From NCBI GenBank assembly GCA_015501055.1, contig JADNYV010000047.1, forward strand, positions 1 to 64,000: DNA of 64,000 nt. Reading direction: 5' to 3'. This document shows, in pieces, positions 11,374 to 23,374 of this stretch. Position 1 is the stretch's first letter, and every line of letters begins with the position of its first letter. The notes beneath the pieces were generated by a model. It was not told where the DNA came from. It was given only the letters and a program-made list of their open reading frames with translations, and made no database searches. The translations under genes and the position numbers were made by a program. The stretch is from Mucidula mucida (Eukaryota; Basidiomycota; Agaricomycetes; Agaricales; Physalacriaceae).

Positions 11374-12870
11374 GGTATGCAGCCGGAACAAACGAATTGA
11401 ACATCTTTTAAAGCCACGAGCGTATGAACGCCAAGGATGACGACTTGTATGTGTGACCTGTTTCTTTCCCAAGATATGGCGAAATACCCTAGGTGTATAC
11501 GCAGAGGATGGGAGTATTTGATGCGATAACCCGACGGTCTAGCCAAGAAACGTGGGAAAGAAGGTTCGTAACAGTACTTGTTTTCGCACGAAACGCCACT
11601 CTGAGTAGAAAATCAAAAGTTTGAATGCAATCTATAAATAACCGTGAATACCTGCGCCACGAAAGCGCATGCAAGAATAGTTACTAAGAATCTCGTGGCC
11701 CATCGCGGCCGAGAAGGGTGGGACAGAAGCAGGGTTTAACGTTTTGAGGCTCCTCCATATCTCCAAAGAACCGACGCCCGATGATTTGCTGGAAACCTGT
11801 GAGAACACAGCAACGACGAGACTGAAGAAGACCATGCCATGATAGTTCATTCTGTTGGAGGAGCCATCGGGGACGAGAATCAGAGAAATGGAACGACTCG
11901 TCATCGACTTCATCCAGGTGTTTGGGGGTTGCTTGAAGTCTATACTGCTTTATCAGTTATCTGATAACCATCGAAGTCTACGCTTCCTCGAATTTCTAGG
12001 GCGCACATATCCTGCGAACAATTAGTATGGCAGACACAAGAAACACTGACCAAGTTTCCATCTGCCTGCATGACAGCTTCTATCCCTGGAATGGTTTGCT
12101 TCGGGGCCGTGCTTTACCAGACGCTCGTAACACGACCCAGCTGTACGGGGCGCTTTGTAACAGTCCCGTTCGTTACGCCAAGTGTGTCCCATAGCCGTGG
12201 AGATATCGCACGCGTCAGGACCACGCTATCGCAGATAATCTTCGCAGGACTGTCACTGTGAGGGTCCACAGATTCCCTTCGTCGTCGCATTGCAGCGACG
12301 GTCCACGGAAGGTGTTTGATGATTGCACAGTCATCTAGTGGTAGACATTAACTGTACGCGCATGAGCAATACTTTCAAATACAGGATGAAATGCGTCGGG
12401 CTGTCGGGCATCAGTACCGATCCGTGAACGATGGCACAGACAGTATCTACGGCTGAAGTTGGAGGTGTTTGAAAGAAGAGGTGCGTAGAGTCCGTCTGCT
12501 GATTTAGGTGTACGATACCCTTGTGCGGGTAGATGTATCACGATAGCGCAGGCGATAGAGCCTAGAAGATGGCTGCAAGGAACAAAGAAGAGACGTGTAA
12601 ACCGACCATTATTAACGAGTATGCCAACGTCCAATCTAGGACGTGGTGGAGAGGAGGTTGAGAGGAGGAGACTCGCAACAGTGCAATATATAGCCATCGA
12701 CAGATTAGGATCACAACGCAGTATTTTGTAGTATCGTAACGGGTTACCAGTGTCGCGTCGAGTGGTGGTGCCAGGTGTGCATCCGGATGTTCGGACCGAA
12801 ACCAGAACCGAGTCGATTCTCTCAAGCTCCCTCTTGCCGTCAACGTTAGTAACACCCTTGTTCTGCTGCA
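11374..12870. other. Intergenic, no gene recognised
   Basis: About 1.5 kb with only short overlapping open frames. A minus-strand stretch near 11640-11910 contains a hydrophobic run (GMVFFSLVVAVFSQV), possibly a remnant of a membrane protein. The long minus-strand frame at 12335-13057 overlaps the TMEM19 gene and is judged a shadow. Confidence 0.4.
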
Positions 12871-13740
12871 ATGTACATCCCATATATCCCTCTCGCCTGC
12901 GCCACCCTATTAAGTGTCCATGGCCTTCGAAAAAAGAGTCTTTCACCAAGCGGGGCCGCCACCGCATTCGTCGTCGGAACCTGCATGCTGTCTGGAGCGA
13001 CGCGCGTCTTTGGCATCGCATTAATCGCATTTTACCTCCTCGGAAGCCGTGCGACAAAATGTGCGTTCCTAAATCTCCATCTAATATCTCTTATCCACCA
13101 GGCCAAGCCAGATGGCAAGCAGCGGAAGGAGAAACTGGAAGAAGGCGAAGCGGAGGGATATCGGACAGGCTGGCAGGTCCTCAGCAACTCTGCTGCAGCA
13201 GCAGTGTGCGGTGTAGCATGGAACTACCTATACTTTGACGTCCCGCCAACGTGTAGCGTGGATCCTTCTGAAGGCTACAGTCGCGCGTTGGTGTTTGGCG
13301 CCCTAGGTCACTTTGCATGCTGTCTCGGGGACACACTAGCGTCGGAATTGGGAATCCTGAGTCCCGGGAAGCCTCGCTTGGTCACGACATGGCGCCCCGT
13401 ACCGCCCGGAACAAATGGTGGAATGAGCGTCGGGGGGACGATAGCTTCCGTCGTGGGCGGAGCGACGATGGGCGTGGTCATGGGCGTCGTGGTCGCGTTG
13501 GAAGGCTGCTCGTGGGCGGTGCTGCCGCAGATGGTATTATGGGGCGCGCTGGGAGGAGGCGCCGGCAGTCTCGCCGATTCGATTTTGGGCGCTACGATCC
13601 AGGAGACGCGGTATAGTGAGGAGCGGAAGATGATTATGCATCATGATGGGAACGCTATCAATGGGTGGAATATCCTTACCAATAACCAGGTGAACGTTGT
13701 CTCCAGTGTACTTACGGCCATGTGCATGTCGTTGGTGTAA
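12871..13740 (+). CDS. TMEM19/DUF92 family integral membrane protein
   Basis: A 289-aa open frame in one exon. It matches the DUF92/TMEM19 family: LSPSGAATAFVVGTCMLSGA near residue 28, FGIALIAFYLLGSRATK, a long conserved block WQVLSNSAAAAVCG, LGHFACCLGDTLASELGILS, TNGGMSVGGTIASVVGGATM and a C-terminal SLADSILGATIQETRY. The family comprises multi-pass membrane proteins; a plant member (VTE6) phosphorylates phytyl-phosphate, but the fungal role is unknown. A short segment CAFLNLHLISLIHQ after the first helices looks like retained intron (a GT...AG at 13061-13101), but removing it breaks the frame, so I keep the read-through. Confidence 0.8.
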   Translation: MYIPYIPLACATLLSVHGLRKKSLSPSGAATAFVVGTCMLSGATRVFGIALIAFYLLGSRATKCAFLNLHLISLIHQAKPDGKQRKEKLEEGEAEGYRTGWQVLSNSAAAAVCGVAWNYLYFDVPPTCSVDPSEGYSRALVFGALGHFACCLGDTLASELGILSPGKPRLVTTWRPVPPGTNGGMSVGGTIASVVGGATMGVVMGVVVALEGCSWAVLPQMVLWGALGGGAGSLADSILGATIQETRYSEERKMIMHHDGNAINGWNILTNNQVNVVSSVLTAMCMSLV

Positions 13741-16172
13741 TTTTAGATTTTATCGATTTGTACTTCCTAGATTCGCCAACGCCAACGAACTCATATCGCC
13801 CAAGGAACCCATGTACCCCAGCTCGCGATGAAAGAGGTGGTGAGTCTCTTTCCTTCTTGAGCTTCCTTCCTCTTTTCTCATCACAGATCGCTCCCGGGCG
13901 TTTAGCGCCTTTTCGAACTGAAAACTCGACTATAGCTATCACGAAAGCAGAGGCTTCTCAACATCCGCCGTTGTAACGCCTACTATTGCATCGCGTGTAA
14001 TGCTCCAAAGACCCCGGCGCCCGCCATAATCATTATTAGGGAAAAGTTCTACTTCGCGCTCAGTTCTTGCCGCACGAACAGCGTGTTGCACATCTACTTT
14101 GACGTGTCTCGACATCATATCGCGCCACATCCCGAGGCAAGTGATATTTCTTCGCGCAACTTGTCTTGGTGCCTATATTGACATTGTCTATGGTAGACGC
14201 GCTGTAGATGCTCGCTACATCCATCCCGCCCGTTGCTCAGGAGCATTAGCTTCGACGCTCCTCTACTTTCATGCTAGCACCTTGGTTCACTGAGTGATTG
14301 CAGAGTTACTTGGCTTCAACATTCCGAGATTGTGGCGCCGTGATGTATTTTCCCGATTGACTGAATAACGCTCTTAGGGCCATACACGTATCAATGCGCG
14401 CCAACGCTTGATTATTGTTTATCTGCGCCGGAATTCATGGCGGCTGGATACGGCTGGAGATAATCGCCGCCCGCGACGCAATCTCCCGATGCGTGGTTTT
14501 CGCCAGTGGGTCCTGGTGAGTGATTCGCATGCAGACTCGAGTGAGTAACCAGGTGCGGACGTCCGCCGAAGTGTTGTTTTGGGGCCGTAATGAACTGTTT
14601 GGTTCACTCAACGTCCTACGACTTGATTTCTGAACTCCCGATGGCGACGTCGATACGCTGGCAGTGGTCAAAGGCGACGACGATCTATCAGCATTCCCTT
14701 CTTTCCGATTAACCTTGTAACCATCAGCCGTAAAATTTCGAGCGGAGAAAGTCCGCTTAGTCCTTAGAAGCGACTTACTCTGGAACGGCATGGACATTAT
14801 GCGTGTAGAAGGTCCGTTGCCGACGACTAATTGCGGAACTTATCCTAGCGAGACGAAGGGTTTTACTTGTTGCCTTGCGGTTTATTAGCTGCAGCAGTCC
14901 TTCCATTGGGGTATTGGGGTTATGACAACGGAACAATTGTGGCCTGTATAGACCCTGAGTGGGGGTCCCGGGACGATCAAAGTAGAGGCAATTTGCGATT
15001 CCGGGGAAAGGCGTTGATTGCCAAATCGGTATCTGGGGCGACTTCGCGGTAGAAGTGCTCCACGATATCGATGTCACTCTAGTCAATCATATCTGACGTC
15101 GAGGGCGTCGGAGCCCAAACTCCCAAGTATATCGCAATGTATGATTTCCTTTTGACATCACCTTCGCGGGTCCACAAACGTATACATCCGATGTGTTCGC
15201 ATTCTGCCGGAGAACATCACTGCGAAGTGATCGCTTCGAAAGTCTGCCTGAACAGAATAGGACGAGGATGCTCAATGGGGATGGAGAGTCTCTCGAGGCT
15301 CTTGATTTAGTCACGTGGGCGCATCAGTCGTGTTCTTTCACCCACCGTGTTTCGAGGAGGCCGGCTTTATTAATATCAAGGCGGTAATCCTCACGATGTT
15401 CCGTGCCGAGTAGACATCGTGTTTTTTGCTGGGAAAGCGACCACCAGTGGATACGCGAAATCGCCCAGAGGCGACGTCCGGGCCGTTCGATGTATTACGA
15501 CGGAGACGACGGTAGCGTCGGTCCGCTGTTGCAAGCGAAAAACTGATGCTCAAGCAAATTTTTCCTTCCATGGGACCTGTCGCTTATCGGCCGATGTACA
15601 TACATGTGTTTCGGACTCAAGAGAGAAATTTGAGATGCCTAGATATCATGAGGCATGAGCTTCGTCTATACCGCCGCCCGCGTTGGCGAATCTGAATCTT
15701 GTAGTGCCCGTCTGATAGCGGGCTCCACAGCTGGGCGTTAAGTGCTGTTCTGAACGAACGTGGAGATATCCGGGGCTGACAACAGCATCCGTGATGGAAC
15801 GGCTTCTCGACCCCAGATGACCCCGCATTGTTCCTAGGGCGAAATAATTCTCGGATCTTGTCACCCAATCAAGTGCGTTTCTCCGTGGGTTGGATTGTAT
15901 TCTAGTCGATAGTCAAGTGAACAATGTCTAGGAAGCTTCCAGAATAGTGTTGGTACACTTCTCCCCACTTCATCCTCGTATTTTTTTCGTTGTGAAAAGT
16001 TGTATGGAGAAAATGGCACATGAACTCGGGTATACGCTTGTTTAAAGTTGTTTTCCGTCGGTTAATTGTTTGTACTAGCGGACCGAGCTAGCGTACGGGC
16101 CGAAAAAGCTTTATAGGCTGCAAGATATCTGTTTTACATGCCCTCACACACTCTCTGCCCACCCATTTTCAG
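13741..16172. other. 2.4-kb intergenic region, no gene recognised
   Basis: Several minus-strand open stretches between 14435 and 15570 are moderately long but show no recognisable domain and no consistent splicing. They may be a decayed gene. The last 100 bp are pyrimidine-rich and lead into the glycerol dehydrogenase start. Confidence 0.4.
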
Positions 16173-17606
16173 ATGTCTCGTTACTTAAGATCCGCCGTCC
16201 CCTCTCTGTCTGGCCGCGCCTATATAAAGCGCACATTCACATCATCGATCATCACGCGCTGTCCCCCAAACATGAAGAATACAGTCACCGAGAAACTTTT
16301 CCAATCGCCCTCAAAGTACATCCAAGGTCCCGCTGCCATCAAGAATGCACCCAAATACCTTGGCCAGCTAGGCAACACTGCGTTGCTCATTGCCGACGAC
16401 AATGTCTACAAGATTGGTACGTCCCCGCAATCTCTTCCCCATGGAACCCCCCGCTGATGTCCATGCAGCGGGCACTGCCCTCACTCAGTCCCTAGAGTCT
16501 GCCGGGCTGAAAGTCGCTTACGTTCGATTCAATGGCGAGGCGTCAGCTGACGAGATAGCGCGGGTTCGTGATGTCGGTACACAGAACAAGGTAATTCACT
16601 CAATCATACTGCTTGCGACCCCACTTTCTGACCGATTTCCCCAAGGTTGACTATGTTATTGCGCTCGGAGGCGGCAAGACTATCGACACCGCAAAGGCCG
16701 TCGCCGACAAGCTCAACGTCCCTTCCGCTGTTCTCCCCACTACTGCCTCCACAGACGCCCCCTGTTCCGCTCTGAGCGTGATATATACTCCTCATGGCGA
16801 ATTCGATTCATACTCCTTCTTCAATAAGAACCCGACGGTCGTTCTAGTCGACACCTCGATCGTCGCAAAGGCCCCAGCGCGATTCTTGTCCGCTGGTATC
16901 GGCGATGCTCTCGCGACTCACGTCGAAGCGCGTGAAGTACGGACAGCGACCAACTTTGGCGGTAAGTCTGTCTAAACATTATCATGTTGGTTGTTTACTG
17001 ATTGCCTTTGGCAGGGGGATTACCGACATTGTTAGCGGGCGCGATATCCGCGAAATGTGAAGAGATTTTATTCAAGTACGGCAAGCTCGCGTACGAGCAC
17101 AACAAGGTTGGCGCGATTACGCCGGCTTTGGAAGCAGTGGTCGAAGCGAACACGCTCTTATCTGGGCTTGGCTTCGAAAGTGGTGGCTTGGCCGCTGCTC
17201 ACGCCATCCATGACGGGTTAACCGCGTTGGAGCCCACTCACAAGATGATGCACGGCGAAAAAGGTATGTCATTCCGCAGTCTCTATTTTGAAATGTTAAT
17301 TCATAACCATCCGTAGTCAACTTTGGAACTGTGTGCCAGCTGATCCTATCAAACTCGTCAGCTGAGGAGATGGACAAGTACATGGAGCTTATGGTGTCTG
17401 TGGATCTTCCCATCACATTGAAGCAATTGGGCGTCACGGACGTTACCCCTGAGGAGCTACGACACGTCGCTGAGCTGGCGTGCTCGGGCAATGAGACGAT
17501 TTGGAATCTGCCATACGTTATCAACATTGATCTGGTGTACAACGCGATTGTGGGCGCCGATGCTGCTGGTCATGACTTTTTGCGGAGAAAGGGTATCAAA
17601 GTGTAG
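16173..17606 (+). CDS. gldA-like: Iron-type NAD-dependent glycerol dehydrogenase
   Basis: Five exons with 50-60 bp introns (near 16415, 16590, 16965, 17265). The protein belongs to the group III iron alcohol dehydrogenase family, GldA branch, which oxidises glycerol to dihydroxyacetone with NAD. The nucleotide-binding [15 protein letters not shown] lies in exon 3, followed by [17 protein letters not shown]. Metal-ligand regions are visible as [12 protein letters not shown] (Asp), [13 protein letters not shown] (His) and [10 protein letters not shown] (His, split by the last intron). The N-terminus ([20 protein letters not shown]) is basic and hydroxylated, resembling a mitochondrial presequence of about 30 residues; a second Met before [15 protein letters not shown] is the likely mature start. 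Direction and compartment in this fungus are inferred. Confidence 0.88.
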
Positions 17607-18058
17607 AATCGCTCTCGGATTTTTTTTATTTCATTGAAGGGTTTTGAAGGGGAACATTTGGAGGGAATATCTGTGTACACTAGTCTGCTGTCTTTCGCAT
17701 TAATACATGTTTTTTCTCATCGCCTGCGACGTCTGAACATTCCTTTCGACGTGATTGATCGACATCAGTCAATTTACTCCTGAGACCATTATCCGGTTAA
17801 CGTCGAAGAGTGCAGTGTGGCGCAGAATCCTCTATCGCCGACGGCTTTCTCTGGTGTATCGCCTCTTGATACAGAGCAATGGATCGTGCTGTGCCCGTGT
17901 GAGCGTGAAGTTCTCTTTCTGAAAAGCCATAGCAAGGTTCCGACTGAAGCTCGCGCAGGGCTGCACTGAGAGATAAGATAAGATGACGGACCACGTGCTC
18001 GCGCCTGCATTTTTCCCGTTTCTAAACTTGACTCGTCTTTTGACTCCCTTCCACCATC
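17607..18058. promoter_or_regulatory. Intergenic between glycerol dehydrogenase and OTC
   Basis: About 450 bp presumed to hold the terminator of the upstream gene and the promoter of the OTC gene. No clear TATA or operator is recognised. Confidence 0.35.
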
Positions 18059-19306
18059 ATGCGGCCTCCACATCTTATGACACTAGCCGACCTCAGCGTC
18101 AACCAGATTCGGACGCTGCTGATACACGCTCACCACCAAAAGCAAATTTCACTGCCATGGCTGGCGCCATCTGTGCCGCAACAGAAGGGACGGCTGGCGA
18201 TGAAGTTGCCGTCGCAGTCCCTGTTCAACAAGACTGTTGCGTTGCTGTTTTCGAAGCGTAGTACTCGGACAAGGGTGGCGTCAGAGACGAGCGCTGCGCT
18301 GCTCGGTGGGCGCGCGTTGTTTCTCGGACGGGATGATATCCAGCTTGGTGTGAACGAGTCACCGAGGGATACGGCGCGGGTTGTCGGTGGTATGTGTGAG
18401 GGCATCTTTGCGCGGGTCGGGGACCACTCGGAAATTGAGGTGCGAATCCATCCGTCTAACTCAAATGTCAAATCAGGTTAAACGAGGTGTATAGGAATTG
18501 GCAAAATACTCGCCTGTGCCCGTGGTGAATGCGCTCTCGTCACTCTGGCATCCGACGCAGATTCTCGCGGATCTGTTGACGCTGCACGAACACGCCAACT
18601 TGTTCGAACCAGAGAAAGTCGACAAGCCAAAGCGCGATTTTCAGCGAAAAGGGACGTTTCAACGGTTCCAGGAGCTGCGGCCTCTTACTGTCGCGTACGT
18701 CGGCGACTCGGCGAATGTGCTGCATGATATGCTTGTCACGTATCCACGACTGGGCCATAAACTTCGCGTGGCGAGTCCGGAAAAGTACCGTGCGCCGCCA
18801 GAGGTGTGGAAGCGTGTGGAAGAGCTTGGCTGTGACACCGACATTTGGTGGGGTACGGACCCGAAGGAAGCTGTCCAAGGGGCAGACGTGGTGATGACCG
18901 ATACTTGGTTAGTTTTCTCCTTCTTCATAGTACTATGCCCCGCACTCATCACATTTCACGTAGGATATCTATGGGTCAGGAAGCAGAAAAGGCACAGCGA
19001 CTAAAAGACTTTGAAGGGTATCAAGTCACCGAGGCTTTGTGTCGCGAAGGAGGCGCGAATCCCAACTGGCAGTTCATGCATTGTTTGCCTAGGAAACCGG
19101 ACGAGGTTGATGATGAGGTGTTTTATGGACCGCGCTCTCTCGTGTTTCCTCAGGCTGATAATAGGAGGTGGACGACTATGGCTGTCTTTGAGTATGTGTT
19201 TTTCTAAAACTTGTGACATGTTCTCATGGATACTTTTAGTAAAATCATCGGAAGGTGGACTCTGGGAGATGTGGAGCATGAAAAGCCGAGGAACGACAAG
19301 TCTTAA
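18059..19306 (+). CDS. Ornithine carbamoyltransferase
   Basis: Catalyses carbamoyl phosphate plus ornithine to citrulline in arginine biosynthesis. The carbamoyl-phosphate motif STRTR is seen in [20 protein letters not shown] in [19 protein letters not shown], the ornithine loop region in [15 protein letters not shown], and the catalytic HCLPR in [17 protein letters not shown]. Four exons; the last (spliced into [13 protein letters not shown]) ends at TAA 19304-19306. The start [20 protein letters not shown] places the conserved N-terminal helix only a few residues in, so no mitochondrial presequence is apparent, unlike most fungal OTCs. A presequence could be supplied by an unrecognised upstream exon. 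Confidence 0.9.
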
Positions 19307-20218
19307 GGATACCCTGCTTTCATGCAGCTCTCCGTATATCGAATTCAGAAGCTTAAATATCTACTGAGAGTATCTATTTAGTGCGAACGACAGACAGTCC
19401 TGCTCCCACTGGCGTTCAGATCAAGCCCCAGCAATTCTCATTGACTCGTGAATGCAGCCATGAATATTCAGATTTCTTCCGAATTCTGAACTGTCGGTGG
19501 GGCTTCAACTTGTTGTCGTCGTCGGAGACACATCATAATTGAACGTTACTACTGGGTGTGCATTTTCAGGACGCGTTGCTCCCGCAGATTGGACGAAATT
19601 GTGATGTTTGAAGATCTCACCGTGTTCCGTGATTCAGAAGGCTGAACAAAGGAGCAGCGAGGGATTGATGGTACGCCTTCGCGTTGTCGTGAATTTTCGC
19701 GTGCTTACCCTTCTTCGCGATTCGAGGTGCGCATGGCGACAATTTGATTATAGGTTCTTTATGACTTCCATTCCTGATTTGCCTTTCTTCTCTTCCACAA
19801 CTTGAGGCTTGCATATTTCTACTGGCCGAAGTACTACATCCTGCATGTTGTCTCGACTGCCCGGGGCTGAAACTTCAATTTGCGAATCTGACTGCACAGA
19901 TCCAAGTAGCTGGATCCCTCATACGCGCAAATGACTCCAGACAGCTATAATCATTAGCTTCTACAAGTTCGACGCGACCAGGTCCTTTGGTTTTCTTTCT
20001 ATCGACGTATTGGATATTAACAGCCTCGACGTGACAAGGTCCTTGTGGTTTTCTCTATACTCGTTCAAGATTCATCGCCAACCGGTCTGGACCTTTTTTC
20101 AGTTCCTGTACGAACGACGTCAAATGGGTATTGTTATTCCTCTCTCGAAAAACATATTTCTCTAATTGTTTTCTTAGGAGACCGGGCGCTGCTTCGGTCC
20201 GAACATCCGTATCTTGCC
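19307..20218. other. Intergenic, nothing recognised
   Basis: About 900 bp. A plus-strand frame from 20045 runs in frame into the FAD oxidoreductase but is not protein-like before the chosen start. No RNA gene or repeat is seen. Confidence 0.4.
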
Positions 20219-21883
20219 ATGCAACCACTCTCTGTCCCCATCCATCAATTGGAGAAATCGGAGGATGTCTTCAAATCTTTGTCTTATGCTGATCATCCTG
20301 TATCATCCCTTCCTGTTGCCAATCCTACGAAATCGTTTTGGATCGACTCTCCTGGGGCCAACCCACTCGCCAAGGAGGGTTCAGTGGGAGATCTAACCGT
20401 GGAGGCGGATGTCTGCATCATTGGCTCTGGGATCACGGGAATTTCTGCGGCATATCATCTATCGAAGAAAGCTGGTCTGAAGGTGGTCGTTTTGGAAGCA
20501 AGAGATTTCTGTACGCGGTTCAGTTTTGCCATTTGCCAGTGTTGATTGGATCTCAGGTTCCGGGGCGACTGGTGTGTCAATTTCATTCATTACACTTGTC
20601 TGTTTCTTCAACGGATATCCAGGCCGTAATGGGGGCCATTTGACTACCGCTGTGTTTGAGGCGTTTAGCGCCCAAGCCAAATTGTATGGCATCGAGCAGG
20701 CCGTCCGCGGATACGAGCTAGAGGAGTACACGGCACGCGCCATTGTTAAGATCATCAAAGAGCGTGATCTCGCCGTAGATCTCGTTCATGGCGGCCATGC
20801 GACTCTATTCTTCACGGAGGAAGAGGAACGTCAATCGCGTGAAGACTTTAGACAGGCCAAAGAGGCTGGCATTGACGTGACCGGTGTGGAATGGTTTACA
20901 AAGGAGACAATGCAAAAGGTACTGGCTTTGGCCTCATACGTTGTCTTGCTGATCATTTAGATTCATAGAACGCCATATCCTGCCGTCAAATTCGACGGAT
21001 ACAACCTCTGGCCTCTCAAATTCGTCACCGAACTTTACCATATTGCAAAGCGTCAGCTTGAAGGCAAACTCTACCTTCACACCAACACACCAGTGATCTC
21101 CATTTCCGCCTCTACCACTCCCGACAAATGGGACCTACATACCCCAAGAGGCACGATAACGTCCAAGTACGTTATTCATGCCACAAACGCCTACGCTAGT
21201 CATCTACTGCCTTTTCTGCACGGCCCCGAAGGCATCATTCCTACGAGAGGTCAGGTCATCGCCGTCAAGGCGCGTTCATTAGGAAGCGTCACGTCGTGGG
21301 ATGGGAACGAAGGATTCGAGTACTGGTTTCCACGCCCTGGCGGCGACCCAGAGAACCCCCTTGTCATCCTTGGAGGAGGGCGAGAGGCCGTAGGACCTGG
21401 TTTTGAGTATTATGTCACTGACGACGCGTCCGTTAATGAGCAGGCGGGCGAGGCGTTGAGAGGCTTTCTGCCTAGTGTTTTTGATGGTGTAGAGAAGATT
21501 GAGCCTGATATAGAATGGGTGAGTAGTGCCTTGACCTTAATAAGCGCTCAACTGACGAGAGCCAGACGGGAATTATGGGGTATACGAAATCCAAGGAACC
21601 GTTTGTAGGTGGTTTTGTTCTTGTGCTCATTTCTGCTCACAGCGTTTATGTAGGTGGGTCCGTTGAGGGATCAAGGTCAATTCATAGCGGCTGGATTTTC
21701 TGGACATGGAATGCCACGGACGTTTGCCTGGTTAGTTCGTCGCTCCTGGTTCGTCGCCCGAGCACTTACGCGAAACCTAGCGCTGAAGCTGTCGCCTCGA
21801 TGATCATCGCCGAAATGGAGCGCAAGCCATGGGTCATGCCGACATGGCTTCCCGACAGGTATCTGACCAAGGATCGCCTGTAA
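20219..21883 (+). CDS. FAD-dependent oxidoreductase of the DAO family
   Basis: At least six exons. The dinucleotide-binding motif is in EADVCIIGSGITGISAAYHL followed by VVVLEARD, about 65 residues from the start. Then come SGATGRNGGH-type residues split by introns (RNGGHLTTAVFEAFSA), the long substrate domain with THRTPYPAVKFDGYNLWPLK, TRGQVIAVKA, and the C-terminal FAD contact GQFIAAGFSGHGMPRTFA. This order is typical of fungal DAO-type amine or amino-acid oxidoreductases (PF01266). The substrate is unknown. The start MQPLSVPIHQLEKSED is chosen because it precedes the first conserved block; the upstream in-frame extension is poorly protein-like. No signal peptide is evident. Confidence 0.85.
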
Positions 21884-22480
21884 ATAGCTTCAATACTATC
21901 ACGACCATTGCAAACAGTGTGGCGAAACGGCGTTCTCTTGTTTCCTGGCCGAGGCTCATGACCAACGCTTCTAGTGAGGCTTCCCGCTTCTCGGACGATC
22001 CGTCGTCGAATGATTCAAATTCAACCGACAAACCACCAGTTCTACTACTCACCAGCACTCAGAGTGACTCATCCACCATGAGGTGTATGTAGCATTTGTC
22101 GTCAAAACCTGCATTAACGACACATTAAAGGGGGAAAGCAACGGCTGATAGGCTCTGAAAACGTTATGACAAGTATTCATTCTCCACATGGTTCATGGTA
22201 GCATATGTGGCTACCCTGCGCGCTGTAACAGGGGGCGAGGCTTCGCCGCCACTCGCACTGACAGGCACAGCATGGAGATGTTGATGTGGCGAAACTAGAA
22301 TCGCTTGTTCTCGTCGGACTCATTCATTTTGACAAGGGACAAGTCTAAGGTCAGATAGAGTGATAGACGTGGTGGTGGTTCCGGGATGTGCTATGATTTG
22401 CCTTTCGCGTCTCGCGATTTTGGGCCACTCGTTGAACGTTCTGACGGGGATTTGCAATCACATCATAGAACACGATAAAG
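21884..22480. other. Intergenic, nothing recognised
   Basis: About 600 bp without a recognisable gene. A minus-strand frame (22351-22743) overlaps the next gene's promoter and start and is judged spurious. Confidence 0.4.
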
Positions 22481-22520
22481 TGACGGGCAAGCTTCGCCGT
22501 TCGCGACGCGTATAAAATAC
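22481..22520 (+). promoter_or_regulatory. Conserved upstream element plus TATA box, secreted-protein copy 1
   Basis: TGACGGGCAAGCTTCGCCGT followed about 10 bp later by TATAAAAT. The same block, with few changes, precedes the paralogue at 24.4 kb, at the same distance from its TATA box. Confidence 0.65.
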
Positions 22521-22594
22521 TGAGGACTAACTGAAGCATATAGTTCTCCGTTCTCCTTCCTATTTCGTCACTCCGTATCTTCTCTTGGTTCGCT

Positions 22595-23374
22595 ATGCTC
22601 TTCAAAGCCTCCTTTGTTGCTGCCGCCGCCACTCTCTTGCTTCCGTCTTTGGCGCCGCCATTACGCCGCGAGATCAAATTGACTCGAACTCTTGCATCGC
22701 CAATAGCAAGTACATCGGGATTACAATGGCGAGTATGACCCAAGCTGTGTCAAACTTGTGAGTCAGATGAGCTCTTTCTATTTTCCTTTTTGTTGACAAC
22801 CCGCTAGGCTCAGAACTGCCTTGACACCCTCAACTCGACCGGTTCGGCGGACCTCTGGTCTGTTCCTACTTGTGTTGCGGGCGTGACTTGCGATGGTGTA
22901 TGTTTCTCATCAGTACATACTTTCATCTCGTTAACCAGACCTCTAATAGGGCAATTTGCTCGTCCTGGCTCAATGCCAGAACCCTGAGGTGACCGTTACT
23001 GGTGCCCCGCACTTGAACTACGACGTGAGAATTTATTTCTGAGACTAACCGACTTCATTATCGTCTAACTGAGACGTAGATCTACGCGAGCATCGTCGGC
23101 GACTGCGCCTGGCAAGACGGCGGGTGCCCCATCACCTTCCAGAACTATGTGGACTTTCTCTACAGCCAGCTTACTGCTGTCGGATCCACCGACTGGCCCT
23201 CGTAAGTGTCAAGCATTTTAACAAAATATGTGTATTGACGCGTCACATAGGTCTGTCGACGCCGTCAAAGCGAAGTGGTGGACCCCCATTGCGGTTTGGA
23301 CCGCCACCGGCGAGACCATCCCCTACACTAACTTTGATGATTGGCTCCATTACGCCTTCACCGGTACCTCTTAA
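22595..23374 (+). pseudogene. Small secreted protein, copy 1, frameshifted
   Basis: Five exons align with the intact paralogue at 24384-25156. The signal peptide starts MLFKASFVAAAATLLLPS, but a net 5-nt insertion in the signal-peptide region and a 1-nt deletion before the first intron put the later exons out of frame with the ATG. Later exons are well kept: STGSADLWSVPTCVAGVTCD, LAQCQNPEVTVTGAPHLNYD, IYASIVGDCAWQDGGCPITF and TNFDDWLHYAFTGTS, with a stop at 23372-23374. Family unknown. The decay is recent or the indels are sequencing errors, because the downstream exons remain close to copy 2. Confidence 0.6.

Noticed and set aside
12330..12370. A-box-like CATCTAGTGGTAGAC resembling a tRNA gene
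   Set aside because: No B box or foldable acceptor stem at the right distance.
12335..13057. 240-codon open frame on the minus strand
   Set aside because: It overlaps the TMEM19 gene antisense, has no recognisable content and is Arg/Ser/Leu-rich as expected for a shadow frame.
13061..13101. GT...AG candidate intron in the TMEM19 gene
   Set aside because: Removing 41 nt breaks the reading frame of the conserved downstream domains.
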